Positions 26,656 to 33,851 of a stretch of 64,000 nt of DNA are shown one piece after another (position 1 is the stretch's first letter; every line of letters starts with the position of its first letter). A model generated the notes under the pieces. That model saw only the letters and a program-made list of their open reading frames with translations. It made no database searches and was not told where the DNA came from. The stretch is from positions 104,597-168,596 of the forward strand of contig NZ_CP096662.1 in assembly GCF_023238205.1 (NCBI RefSeq), read 5' to 3'. This stretch comes from Halorussus limi. Its GTDB lineage: Archaea; Halobacteriota; Halobacteria; Halobacteriales; Haladaptataceae. The position numbers were made by a program, and so were the translations under genes.

Positions 26656-27276
26656 CTACTCGAGAGGCGACGTGAACAGGCGCCGATACTCATCGAGCCA
26701 CTCGATCTCGTGGTACGTCACGTCGTTCTGAATGTCGTATTCAAGCGGGAGTGGATCCGAACGGTGGGCTGTAAACGTGAGGTTGATCTCGATACAGGGT
26801 CCGTGCTCGGAGACGCACTCGAAGCCATCGTCAACGGGGTATACAACGCTAAACCAGCGAATCTGGAACCCAAAGTGGTCACACACATCTCTGACGACTG
26901 CAGCATCGCAATAGGGCGTGTGGACCCACAGTTCCCCGCCAGCGTACGCCTGATCTTTGACACACCAGACTGCATCAAGGGAGCGGAGAAACTCGGCAGC
27001 GCGATTGTAGTGCGCTTCAGTCAGGCGGTCCCACCAGTGGTACTCCTCGACGTCGTCAACGAGGAGCTGGAGGCAATCACCACACACATCATACGCCCGC
27101 TCACCAAGGGAGATTTCGTGGAGTTTGTCGGACTGGGTGGTGTTACACGCATCGCACGGAGGGGAAGCACCACTGCACTGGCATCCGGGGGATGATCGCT
27201 GTTCGGTGTGGTTGGAATACCCGCTGTTTGCACTCTCTGGCTTCTGAGATTCGTTTGAGTCGGTATTCTCGGTCAT
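26656..27276 (-). CDS. Hypothetical cysteine-rich protein
   Basis: The 206-residue protein has a polar N-terminal stretch, then a cysteine-rich region: CQCSGASPPCDACN at about 33-46 and CGDCLQLL at about 65, which may bind zinc. The remainder is acidic with several Trp and Tyr residues (EYHWWDRLTEAHYNRAAEFL). No known domain is recognised. It is the last protein gene before the tRNA array and is transcribed away from it. Confidence 0.6.
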   Translation of the reverse strand: MTENTDSNESQKPESANSGYSNHTEQRSSPGCQCSGASPPCDACNTTQSDKLHEISLGERAYDVCGDCLQLLVDDVEEYHWWDRLTEAHYNRAAEFLRSLDAVWCVKDQAYAGGELWVHTPYCDAAVVRDVCDHFGFQIRWFSVVYPVDDGFECVSEHGPCIEINLTFTAHRSDPLPLEYDIQNDVTYHEIEWLDEYRRLFTSPLE

Positions 27277-28000
27277 TGGTATCCAACCGAGAACCGTCAG
27301 TCACGCCGTGTGACTGGGCTCCCGGCTAGAACCGAACCGACGATCGGCCACTCATCTATCGTCACAGAGAGCAGGTTGGTGTAAATAGTTTCTGTGAATC
27401 CAATCGAGGACACCGGCCAGCACCCGGCTATCGACGACAGCCGATCCTAGACGATGAACGTCATATGTAACCGTATCTCGAAGTGTGACTGCCGTGCCTG
27501 TGAGTAACACACCCAAACTAATTTTAATACAATTGCCACGATATTTTCTGCTGACGTTCGATACACTCCTCAAACCGAGAGAGTTCAACACGATGATCAT
27601 CACTCGCCTCACCCCGCGGCGTGCTCGTTCTCGCTTAGCCGCGGGTCCCGTGTTCGGCGAGTGCCTACAAGATCAGCGTGCGAAGAGCCCGGGCGCAAAC
27701 CGCCGGATCCACGTCGACTTCGAATACGAGAGTTCGACGCAATCCGGCGACGGCCGGACACTCTCACCCGCATAACTCGGCCCCCATACGGACTACCCGT
27801 CACGGGTCGGGGAACACGGGATTGCCGCCTGCCTGTGCCCAGTACTCGCTCAGGACACAGCCTAATACGAGTGCGGGATGCCAGGCTCGCGGCTGATTGG
27901 TTTCCGTTCGTTTCGATACAGGGTCGAACGGGCTCCGTCCGCGCTGAGCGCACGGAAGTCGTTAGCCAACAGCCCCGCAGCGAGAGCTGCGGCTACGTAG
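27277..28000. other. Gene-free leader of the tRNA array with hairpins
   Basis: No convincing protein gene is seen. A hairpin with CCCGCGGC (27613-27620) and GCCGCGGG (27638-27645) and a tight CCGCAGC-GAGA-GCTGCGG hairpin (27974-27991) precede the first tRNA. The promoter of the array probably lies here. Open frames in this stretch give Arg/Pro-rich products unlike the acidic neighbours. Confidence 0.5.
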
Positions 28001-28076
28001 AGCCCCGGAGTCTCCGCTGGCGAGGGACGCCGGACTTTGAATCCGGAGGTCGCCGGTTCGATTCCGGCCGGGGCGA
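28001..28076 (+). tRNA. tRNA-Gln (TTG)
   Basis: Anticodon arm CCGGA-CTTTGAA-TCCGG gives anticodon TTG. The T-arm is GCCGG-TTCGATT-CCGGC. The acceptor stem pairs at six of seven positions, with an A-G mismatch at the first pair. The D-arm resembles that of the tRNA-Glu(TTC) at 30230, suggesting shared ancestry. Confidence 0.8.
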
Positions 28077-28079
28077 CAT

Positions 28080-28153
28080 GCCGACGTGGTGTAACCCGGC
28101 GAGCATACGGCCCTGTCGCGGTCGTGATCCGGGTTCAAACCCCGGCGTCGGCG
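28080..28153 (+). tRNA. tRNA-Asp (GTC)
   Basis: Acceptor GCCGACG pairs with CGTCGGC. The anticodon arm CGGCC-CTGTCGC-GGTCG gives GTC. The T-arm is CCGGG-TTCAAAC-CCCGG. It looks fully functional. The 250 bp after it (28154-28403) hold no recognisable tRNA or gene. Confidence 0.88.
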
Positions 28154-28403
28154 TGGATGCGTGGCGTGGCCACGTGGGGATACCCATCGAGGTAGGCAGC
28201 CCGTTGGTGCGATCAGCTGGATCGTTCCGACGATGCTGGGCCCAGCAGGGTCCGCAACCTACATGAGCCGGTGTGGTATTCCCGGGAACCTCCCGAAGTA
28301 CGCCCCCGCGATGAGACGCGCAACCACGACTACTCGGTCGCGGTTGCGCAGTTGGAAAGTCGTACAGATAGATAATCAACTGCCGAACGCTCGGCAGTCC
28401 GGT

Positions 28404-28476
28404 AAGCCGATGGTCCAGCGGACGACGATCTGTGCCTTGGGCGCACAGGATCGAGGTTCGAATCCGCGTCGGCTCA
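28404..28476 (+). tRNA. tRNA-Pro (TGG)
   Basis: The anticodon arm TGTGC-CTTGGGC-GCACA gives TGG. Acceptor AAGCCGA pairs with TCGGCTC except at the first position (A-C). The T-stem also carries a mismatch. It is probably functional but somewhat degenerate. Confidence 0.75.
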
Positions 28477-28480
28477 CTGT

Positions 28481-28567
28481 GCCGCGACTGGGTATTGGGG
28501 AACCCAGCGGCCTGCTATGCCGTGGCCGTCTGCTATCGGTCTCCCGGTTCGAATCCGGGTCGCGGCG
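28481..28567 (+). tRNA. tRNA-Ser (GCT)
   Basis: This is a type II tRNA with acceptor GCCGCGA / TCGCGGC, anticodon arm GCGGC-CTGCTAT-GCCGT (anticodon GCT) and a long variable arm GGCCG...CGGTC. The T-arm CCCGG-TTCGAAT-CCGGG is complete. Confidence 0.85.
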
Positions 28568-28569
28568 TC

Positions 28570-28710
28570 ATGACAACGAATGTCTGCCCTGCCTGCGAGG
28601 AGGAAGCGTTCCGTCACGTCCCGATCGGTGAAACAACGTCTATCGACACGATTGGAAGCGTGGAAATCTGCGTCACCGAGGACGGCGCATACTTCCACGG
28701 AACAAGGTGA
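28570..28710 (+). CDS. 46-residue zinc-knuckle protein inside the tRNA array
   Basis: ATG 28570, 3 bp after the tRNA-Ser(GCT), opens a frame encoding MTTNVCPACEEEAFRHVPIG, then a second Cys and an acidic C-terminus ending HGTR at TGA 28708-28710. The CPxC pair suggests a small zinc-binding or adaptor protein. Its tight fit between tRNA genes, as at the 29778 gene, argues that it is part of the array transcript. The family is not recognised. Confidence 0.55.
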   Translation: MTTNVCPACEEEAFRHVPIGETTSIDTIGSVEICVTEDGAYFHGTR

Positions 28711-28852
28711 CCGCCATCCATCCCTGCCGTGACTGGGTGCTGATGAGCACATTCGCCTCGGTAGAGAGGGTCAGAAGCTGAGTAATGCGCGTCTTCCGGT
28801 GTCCCGGTGAGAAACGCGAGGCGGGCTTGTCGGAGCAAGTTCCGACGGAGAT

Positions 28853-28934
28853 GGTGAGACATGCGGATAGGCGACCGCGCTCGGTGTGAAACCGAGAGCC
28901 GCGAGGCTTCGGAGTTCGACTCTCCGTCTCACCG
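28853..28934 (+). tRNA. tRNA-Ser (TGA)
   Basis: This is a type II tRNA with acceptor GGTGAGA / TCTCACC, variable arm AGCC-GCGA-GGCT and T-arm CGGAG-TTCGACT-CTCCG. The anticodon arm CTCGG-TGTGAAA-CCGAG gives TGA, but position 33 is G instead of the nearly universal U. Confidence 0.8.
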
Positions 28935-28936
28935 TT

Positions 28937-29022
28937 GGCGGGATTTCCGTAGCTTGGTCAAGGGACTGCGTTGGAACCGCAGCGTCCGCAAGGACACGAG
29001 TGTTCAAATGGCTCTCCCGCCG
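28937..29022 (+). tRNA. tRNA-Ser (GGA)
   Basis: This is a type II tRNA with acceptor GGCGGGA / TCCCGCC, anticodon arm CTGCG-TTGGAAC-CGCAG giving GGA, and variable arm GTCC-GCAA-GGAC. It starts 2 bp after the previous tRNA, so processing is probably from a joint transcript. One T-stem mismatch is present. Confidence 0.85.
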
Positions 29023-29069
29023 CTGCGTGCCGAAGTGATTCGCAGAGTCGCTGGCAATTCTCGAATTGC

Positions 29070-29151
29070 GCCGCCATGCCAGAGTGGTCAAACGGACACG
29101 GTCGAGACCCGTGTGGTTAGTCCTTCCCAGGTTCGAATCCTGGTGGCGGCA
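29070..29151 (+). tRNA. tRNA-Leu (GAG)
   Basis: This is a type II tRNA with acceptor GCCGCCA / TGGCGGC and T-arm CCAGG-TTCGAAT-CCTGG. Anticodon arm CACGG-TCGAGAC-CCGTG gives GAG, with C rather than U at position 33. Confidence 0.8.
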
Positions 29152-29193
29152 TCCGGCCATCGTGCCTGTAGACAATTCTCGCTTCACCGTTAC

Positions 29194-29276
29194 GTCGCCG
29201 TACTCAAGTGGTCAACGAGAAGCGGTTCAGACCCGCTGGCGTAGGTCCTTCCGAGGTTCGAATCCTCGCGGCGACA
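29194..29276 (+). tRNA. tRNA-Leu (CAG)
   Basis: This is a type II tRNA with acceptor GTCGCCG / CGGCGAC, anticodon arm AGCGG-TTCAGAC-CCGCT (anticodon CAG, U33 present) and T-arm CGAGG-TTCGAAT-CCTCG. It appears intact and is related to the tRNA-Leu(GAG) just upstream. Confidence 0.87.
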
Positions 29277-29280
29277 TTTT

Positions 29281-29351
29281 CTCCCTGTGGTCTAGCGGTA
29301 CGATGCCTCCCTGTAGAGGAGGAGACGCACGTTCGAGTCGTGCCGGGGAGA
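29281..29351 (+). tRNA. tRNA-Tyr (GTA)
   Basis: Acceptor CTCCCTG / CGGGGAG begins with the C1-G72 pair typical of archaeal tRNA-Tyr. The anticodon arm CCTCC-CTGTAGA-GGAGG gives GTA. The T-arm is GCACG-TTCGAGT-CGTGC. Confidence 0.87.
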
Positions 29352-29355
29352 CTGC

Positions 29356-29482
29356 GGGACGGTGGAAGAGCCTGGCATTCACACACTCTCACCGAGTTTT
29401 CACCGGAGAGCCGGTGCGACGGTGAGAGTTCCTTCGTCTCACCTGTAATGAGAACACGCAGGTTCGAATCCTGCCCGTCCCA
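29356..29482 (+). tRNA. tRNA-Thr (TGT) with D-loop hairpin insertion
   Basis: Acceptor GGGACGG (29356-29362) pairs with CCGTCCC (29475-29481), and the T-arm GCAGG-TTCGAAT-CCTGC is complete. The anticodon arm TCTCA-CCTGTAA-TGAGA gives TGT. D-stem strands GAAG (29365-29368) and CTTC (29432-29435) are separated by 63 nt instead of about 9. Most of the extra sequence forms a hairpin with arms CTCTCACCG and CGGTGAGAG. This could be an unusual intron or a structured insertion. Note C at position 33. Confidence 0.65.
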
Positions 29483-29516
29483 CTGGCCGACGACTCGTTC
29501 CAGACGAGACCAACCC

Positions 29517-29589
29517 GCTCCAGTGGAGTAGCGGCCAAACTCACGGCCCTCTCACGGCCGAGCCCCCGGTTCGAATCCGGGCTGGAGCA
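29517..29589 (+). tRNA. tRNA-Glu (CTC)
   Basis: Acceptor GCTCCAG / CTGGAGC, anticodon arm CGGCC-CTCTCAC-GGCCG giving CTC, and T-arm CCCGG-TTCGAAT-CCGGG are all intact. It looks canonical. Confidence 0.9.
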
Positions 29590-29694
29590 TTCTCCAACAG
29601 TCCGAGACCTCTCACTTCCAGCCGACGAGACTGAGGGACACGGACAGCTGTGGAGAACTAAGAGATGCCCATGAGTGAGTTCCGAATTGTGTGC

Positions 29695-29765
29695 TGCGGG
29701 ATAGGATAATGGCAGTCCACGGGGCTCATATCCCCGAGGCCCAGGTTCGACTCCTGGTCCCGCAA
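29695..29765 (+). tRNA. tRNA with CAT anticodon (Met or Ile2)
   Basis: Acceptor TGCGGGA / TCCCGCA, anticodon arm CGGGG-CTCATAT-CCCCG giving CAT, and T-arm CCAGG-TTCGACT-CCTGG are visible. CAT serves elongator Met, initiator Met, or Ile after agmatidine modification. The acceptor lacks the initiator-type A1-U72 pattern, so elongator Met or Ile2 is more likely. The choice cannot be settled from sequence alone. Confidence 0.82.
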
Positions 29766-29777
29766 TGGAGGACAACA

Positions 29778-30182
29778 ATGGGACTATTCGATACAGTCGA
29801 ACTCTACGACGATGTCCACCTGCCAGAGTACCCCGAAGGGATTACTCCTGCCGAGGACGTCGACTGGCAGACGAAAGGCATCGATCGACCGACCATGGCC
29901 ACATTTCGGATTACGGCGGACGGTCGGCTCCTCGAAGAGGAGTGGCACACCGAAGCGGTCCCGCCGGAAGACCGGCCATACGCGAGCCGTGACGACGTCG
30001 ACGAGGAAGATCTCCTCTACATGGCCGGCTGTCGGAACCGAGTCCACGACGGCTGGATCGAACGAGACGACTACCACGGCCGCTTCGAGCTCAAACACTC
30101 CTTCGAGAATCTCGATACACTCGTCACGTATCAAGTGACGTTCACGCACGGGCAACTCGAGGGGTTCGAACGCCTGCGATAA
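29778..30182 (+). CDS. MGLFDTV-type hypothetical protein in tRNA array
   Basis: ATG 29778, 13 bp after the CAT tRNA, encodes 134 residues beginning MGLFDTVELYDDVHLPEYPEG. Small proteins with such MGxFDT starts are common on viruses and plasmids (recalled). The product is strongly acidic and ends HGQLEGFERLR. Longer open frames starting at 29691 overlap the tRNA and are rejected. The function is unknown. Confidence 0.7.
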   Translation: MGLFDTVELYDDVHLPEYPEGITPAEDVDWQTKGIDRPTMATFRITADGRLLEEEWHTEAVPPEDRPYASRDDVDEEDLLYMAGCRNRVHDGWIERDDYHGRFELKHSFENLDTLVTYQVTFTHGQLEGFERLR

Positions 30183-30229
30183 TCCGTGCGTATCCGCCGC
30201 ACCTCAGCGCTTGATTTCGTCCCTACTGC

Positions 30230-30305
30230 GCTCCCGGAGTCTCCGTTGGCGAGAGACGCCACCCTTTCAAGGTGGAGGTCGGGGGTTCGATTCCCCTCGG
30301 GAGCA
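30230..30305 (+). tRNA. tRNA-Glu (TTC)
   Basis: Acceptor GCTCCCG / CGGGAGC and anticodon arm CCACC-CTTTCAA-GGTGG give TTC. The T-arm is G-rich with a wobble pair. The D-arm is nearly the same as in the tRNA-Gln(TTG) at 28001. Confidence 0.85.
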
Positions 30306-30465
30306 CTCGGGGGGCTGGCCCTGACAGCGTTTTTTCCGTGTCTGACATAGCGGGCAGCCACGGATCCGTGACGCTGTCACGGTCGGCTTTCCCCAAGCGT
30401 GTGGTCGTCGAGGTGGTGCGTTTCTTCGCCTGCAAAGCACACCAACGGGAGTCATAGCCCGTCGC

Positions 30466-30553
30466 GCCACCGGTTGCCCGACCGCACGTGGCGACCGTCG
30501 AGTCGGAGCATTGCTTCGCTAGGAACTCGCAGGTTCAAATCCTGTCGGTGGCG
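30466..30553 (+). tRNA. Degenerate type II tRNA, anticodon unresolved
   Basis: Acceptor GCCACCG / CGGTGGC, D-stem GCC/GGC and T-arm GCAGG-TTCAAAT-CCTGT are present. The anticodon arm can only be drawn as CGAC/GTCG around a 6-nt loop CGTCGA, one base short of normal. An anticodon CGA (Ser) would fit. The length of 88 nt implies a variable arm. Confidence 0.5.
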
Positions 30554-30657
30554 CAGTCCATCGAGAACATCCCGGACAAAGAGCGTACGAGAGGACGCTC
30601 GACACCGGTCCCGCTCCGACAGTTTTCCGGTCGCCGTGTCGCCAGTGGCCGTCGATC

Positions 30658-30711
30658 TGGAGCGCTACGTCGATGGCACATTACGGGTTCGAATCCCGTC
30701 GTTCGCTCCAG
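30658..30711 (+). ncRNA. tRNA-like remnant or small tRNA-mimic RNA
   Basis: TGGAGCG (30658-30664) can pair with CGCTCCA (30704-30710), and a perfect T-arm ACGGG-TTCGAAT-CCCGT lies within. Total length is only 54 nt: D-arm or anticodon arm is missing, and four extra bases follow the T-stem. It resembles a tRNA minihelix and lies 208 bp before the Ro60-like gene. Confidence 0.4.
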
Positions 30712-30730
30712 AAATTGTCCGGCCACTCGT

Positions 30731-30805
30731 GTTCCCGTAGCTCAGTCAGGACAGAGCACCGGCCTTCGAAGCCGGGTGTCGCACGTTCGAATCGTGCCGG
30801 GAACG
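30731..30805 (+). tRNA. tRNA-Arg (TCG)
   Basis: Acceptor GTTCCCG / CGGGAAC, anticodon arm CCGGC-CTTCGAA-GCCGG giving TCG, and T-arm GCACG-TTCGAAT-CGTGC are all intact. This is one of the most canonical members of the array. Confidence 0.92.
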
Positions 30806-30918
30806 TCCAGCCGAGCGAAGCGAGGCTGGTTCGGGAAGTTTCTCTCCCGATACTCGCTGCTCACAGAGCGTGTGGGCAGCTGCGATCGGAGTCGCCTGTT
30901 GCGGCTCCGGGTGATAGG

Positions 30919-32448
30919 ATGGAATTCAACACGCCAAAGCAAACGGTCGCGGAGGCAACGCGGACCACCAACTATGAAGGTGGAGAAGCGTTCGAGCCTG
31001 CCGACCCCCGACTCGCACTGTACAAGCGCACGATCAACCAACTGCTGGAGGGCTCGTTCTACGAGACCGATGACGAGCAGCTGGCTGCTGTCGTTCACCA
31101 GTTCGATGCCGCCGCAAACGAGGATCCGGAGTTCGTCCTGAAGCTCGCAGCCTATGCGCGCCAGGAGCTCTACTTGCGGGACATCCCACAAGTGCTACTC
31201 GTACTGGCGGCCAACGACGACCGGTTCAAGGACGACTCCCCCGAGTCGCTCATCCGCGAATGGGCGCCGGCGATCATCCAGCGGATGGACGAGACGGCCA
31301 CCGCGCTCGCGGTCCACGATCAGCTGTTTGGCGGGACTGCGCCGTGGCCGCTTCGACGCGGGATCGAGGACGCGCTGGTGGAGATGGCCGACGCCTACAC
31401 GCTGGGCAAGTACGAGCTGTCGCGGCGCGAGGTGACGCTATACGACGTCTTCAACCGCGTCCACCCCACGCCCGTCGACGCCGAGCAGGAAGCGCTCTTC
31501 GAGCGGTTCATGCGCGGCGGCCTCGACAACTATCCCGACGTCGACCCGTTGCCGGCGCCCAACACCTGGGAGACGGTTATCTCCGAGCGCGGCAACACCC
31601 AAGCCGCCTGGGAACTGCTCATCGAGGACGACGAGTACACGTTGCCCATCTTCGCATCGATCCGGAACCTCCGGAACATGCTCGAAGCCGGCGTTCCGGA
31701 GGACACCGTCGTGGATCACCTCGACCTGGAGGCAGTCCGACACGCGCCGCTGTACCCGTTCCGGTACTACCAGGCCTACACCGCGCTGCAAGACGCGGAT
31801 GTCCAGGCACCGACGGTCGAGCAGTGGCTCGAAGACGCAATTGATGTCGCGGTCGAGACGGTGCCTGGCGGATTCGGCGATACCTTTGTCGCGGTCGACC
31901 TGTCGGGATCGATGGATCAGCCGCTGTCCGCGAACAGCACGCTCCGATTGAAGGAGATCGGTGCGTTGTTCGGTGCGATCCTGGCCGACCAGGGTGCCGA
32001 CGTCGGCGGGTTCGGCGACGACTTCCAGACCGTTCCGATGCACGTCGACACGCCAGTACTGCAGCGCCAAGCGGCGGTGTTGGCATTCGACGAGGACGTC
32101 GGGAACTCGACGAACGGCTGGAAGGCGATCAAGCACCTCCACGACCGAGGGGATGCTGTTGAACGGATCGTCGTCTTCACCGATATGCAGATCTGGGCCA
32201 ACACGCCGTTCACGGCCCGCGATTCCCAGACGGTCAAAGACGCGTTCGATACGTATCGGGACGAGGTGTCTGCGGACACCGCGCTGTATCTCGTCGATCT
32301 CGCGGCCTACGGCGACCTGGTGACGCCAGAAGGCTACGAGAACGTCTACAACATCTCGGGATGGTCGGAGAACGTCCTCTCGTTCATCGAACACGCCGAG
32401 AATCCGAAGCAGATCATCGATGAGATCGAGGCGTTCGAACTGACCTAG
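30919..32448 (+). CDS. TROVE/vWA protein, Ro60-like RNA-binding protein
   Basis: ATG 30919 gives 509 residues starting MEFNTPKQTVAEATRTTNYE. The first 310 or so form the helical TROVE repeat domain (for example DPEFVLKLAAYARQELYLRD, then IPQVLLVLAA). The C-terminal vWA domain has a MIDAS motif with D327-x-S329-x-S331 and a late Thr/Asp segment (VVFTDMQIW). This is the domain order of Ro60 and bacterial Rsr, a ring that binds misfolded RNA ends and Y RNAs. Bacterial Rsr partners mimic tRNA. Here the gene lies inside a tRNA array, flanked by tRNA-Arg and tRNA-Gly genes, which points to RNA quality control or tRNA-like partners. That link is inferred. Confidence 0.9.
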   Translation: MEFNTPKQTVAEATRTTNYEGGEAFEPADPRLALYKRTINQLLEGSFYETDDEQLAAVVHQFDAAANEDPEFVLKLAAYARQELYLRDIPQVLLVLAANDDRFKDDSPESLIREWAPAIIQRMDETATALAVHDQLFGGTAPWPLRRGIEDALVEMADAYTLGKYELSRREVTLYDVFNRVHPTPVDAEQEALFERFMRGGLDNYPDVDPLPAPNTWETVISERGNTQAAWELLIEDDEYTLPIFASIRNLRNMLEAGVPEDTVVDHLDLEAVRHAPLYPFRYYQAYTALQDADVQAPTVEQWLEDAIDVAVETVPGGFGDTFVAVDLSGSMDQPLSANSTLRLKEIGALFGAILADQGADVGGFGDDFQTVPMHVDTPVLQRQAAVLAFDEDVGNSTNGWKAIKHLHDRGDAVERIVVFTDMQIWANTPFTARDSQTVKDAFDTYRDEVSADTALYLVDLAAYGDLVTPEGYENVYNISGWSENVLSFIEHAENPKQIIDEIEAFELT

Positions 32449-32475
32449 CCCTGTTCGGATCTTTTCTTTGAGGAT

Positions 32476-32548
32476 GCGCGAGTGGTGGAGTTCGGAAACA
32501 CGCGGTCGTGCCACGACCGAGACGGGCGTTCGAATCGTCCCTCGTGCA
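32476..32548 (+). tRNA. tRNA-Gly (GCC)
   Basis: Acceptor GCGCGAG / CTCGTGC (one G-U pair), anticodon arm CGGTC-GTGCCAC-GACCG giving GCC, and a T-arm around TTCGAAT are present. It begins 28 bp after the TROVE gene and closes the array. Confidence 0.87.
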
Positions 32549-32607
32549 CTCAGAGTACAGTTGTCGAACATCTGGCCCGTGAGACGCGCCTCAACGGAGA
32601 TGATAAT

Positions 32608-32901
32608 ATGGCAGTATCCAATACCACCGACCTAGACTCGACGACAATTGCCGTCGTGACGATTCGAATCCCCTGCGGCGCGGATGGGGACCTCGTCACT
32701 GACGCTGAGAAGCGTCTCTCGCGGCCCGAAACTATCGATAACGTCACGATTGACGAACTGGATAGTATCGAGCCACAGCTGTCAGCCACACACATCACCG
32801 TCGAAATTACGGTCCTATGGGCTACGGCGATTGGCGAGGAAGAGGTCAGAGACAGACTGGCTGGTGTCTCGGGACTTGAGTCAGTCAGACGGATTGCATA
32901 G
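32608..32901 (+). CDS. Hypothetical small protein after the tRNA array
   Basis: ATG 32608 encodes 97 acidic residues (MAVSNTTDLDSTTIAVVTIR ...) with an alternating strand-helix pattern and ATHITVEITVLWAT near the middle. It has no cysteines and no recognised motif. The fold looks like a small alpha/beta ferredoxin-like unit, but this is a guess. It is probably transcribed with the tRNA-Gly just upstream. Confidence 0.55.
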   Translation: MAVSNTTDLDSTTIAVVTIRIPCGADGDLVTDAEKRLSRPETIDNVTIDELDSIEPQLSATHITVEITVLWATAIGEEEVRDRLAGVSGLESVRRIA

Positions 32902-32950
32902 GCCGTTCAGAACGGCATAGCCGAAAGTGTAGTAATTTATTTGACTCTTA

Positions 32951-32962
32951 CCAAAATATTGG
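32951..32962. promoter_or_regulatory. Palindrome before HTH regulator
   Basis: CCAAAATATTGG is a perfect 12-bp palindrome 10 bp before ATG 32973, in a short AT-rich promoter. It is a likely operator for the encoded HTH protein. Confidence 0.5.
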
Positions 32963-32972
32963 CACCTGATAG

Positions 32973-33647
32973 ATGTACGAACCGTTTGATGAGACTGCTG
33001 CTAGAGTGTTGCTCGCAGTCAATCCTGGGGATTCGATCCGAACGGTAGCCCAACATCTCCACACCCCCTACGAAACGGTTCGACAAGCAGTCAATCAACT
33101 AGAGGATAGGGGGTATCTTCGATATGATGATGGACTGTTCGTGACCGACGATCGCGTCCGTAAGGCGGCACGAGACCTGCTAGTCACAAGTGCCGGCGTG
33201 AATCCACCGTCCATCGAAGAGGCGTACGTACTCCCACAGTTCGGTGACTGGCCCTTCGCCTTTACACAGGTGGACGCCGTCTACGTGTGGACTCAGGGCG
33301 GCTACCAGGTCGGTCGCGACCCTGACGACTACCCGCTCTTTCTTACCGTCCTCGAGGAGGATGCCGACGCCTGGCAGCGTTTTTTCGAACGATTTGGAAT
33401 CCCGACAGGATTTGAGCGTCGACCGGAGGACTCGTTTGAAGCCCCTCTCCAAGTCGTCCTCGACGAGCGTTCGGTGCTCAACCCCGACCACGTCGAAGGA
33501 TATCCAGTCATTTCTCGGGGCGAGACGATAGAGTTCATGCGGGAGCATTATGCGACGTTTCAGTCGGCACTTGCTATGCTCAATCGTATGTACGACGATC
33601 TCGATCTCGACGTTTCCTACCGTGAGTCAGAGAGAGAATGGTCGTGA
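32973..33647 (+). CDS. HTH regulator of the nucleotidyltransferase-linked family, solo copy
   Basis: The 224-residue protein has an N-terminal winged helix (SIRTVAQHLHTPYETVRQAVNQLEDRGYLRY, about 22-52) and a conserved C-terminal domain with YVLPQFGDWPFAFTQVDAVY and VWTQGGYQVGRDPDDYPLF. It is highly similar along its length to the product of 63115-63789, which overlaps a nucleotidyltransferase gene. Here no such partner follows, so this copy is an orphan, perhaps an antidote or repressor acting in trans on the 62-63 kb pair. Confidence 0.8.
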   Translation: MYEPFDETAARVLLAVNPGDSIRTVAQHLHTPYETVRQAVNQLEDRGYLRYDDGLFVTDDRVRKAARDLLVTSAGVNPPSIEEAYVLPQFGDWPFAFTQVDAVYVWTQGGYQVGRDPDDYPLFLTVLEEDADAWQRFFERFGIPTGFERRPEDSFEAPLQVVLDERSVLNPDHVEGYPVISRGETIEFMREHYATFQSALAMLNRMYDDLDLDVSYRESEREWS

Positions 33648-33794
33648 TCTTCACAGCACCAATTGAGTTCTCGACCTCCGCTACGGTGAGGTTTATTTGA
33701 TTGCCGTTGGTTTGACATCGACGGCGTCCCCGGGTTGCTATTTTTGAATAGTTTGCTATTCATACTCTTCAGCCCGTGACGGGACGATATCTTA

Positions 33795-33835
33795 TTAACC
33801 AACAAATCTATGCCGATGCGCGCTTTGTTGGTTAA
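33795..33835. repeat. TTAACCAACA inverted repeat, copy 6
   Basis: Arms TTAACCAACAA and TTTGTTGGTTAA (inner bases differ slightly) lie 16 bp before the second origin-linked gene, mirroring copy 3. The spacer shares CTATG and GAT elements with copies 3 and 9. Confidence 0.92.
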
Positions 33836-33851
33836 CACGAGGCGACCGCTG

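Noticed and set aside
27661..28266. Long plus-strand frame crossing the first tRNAs
   Set aside because: The product is Arg/Pro/Gly-rich rather than acidic and covers two clear tRNA genes.
28154..28403. Further tRNAs between tRNA-Asp and tRNA-Pro
   Set aside because: Hairpins exist (for example around 28236-28249), but no T-arm with a TTC-R-A loop and matching acceptor stem could be drawn.
31438..32571. 377-residue minus-strand frame over the TROVE gene
   Set aside because: It overlaps the TROVE/vWA coding region and a tRNA, and has no recognisable motif.
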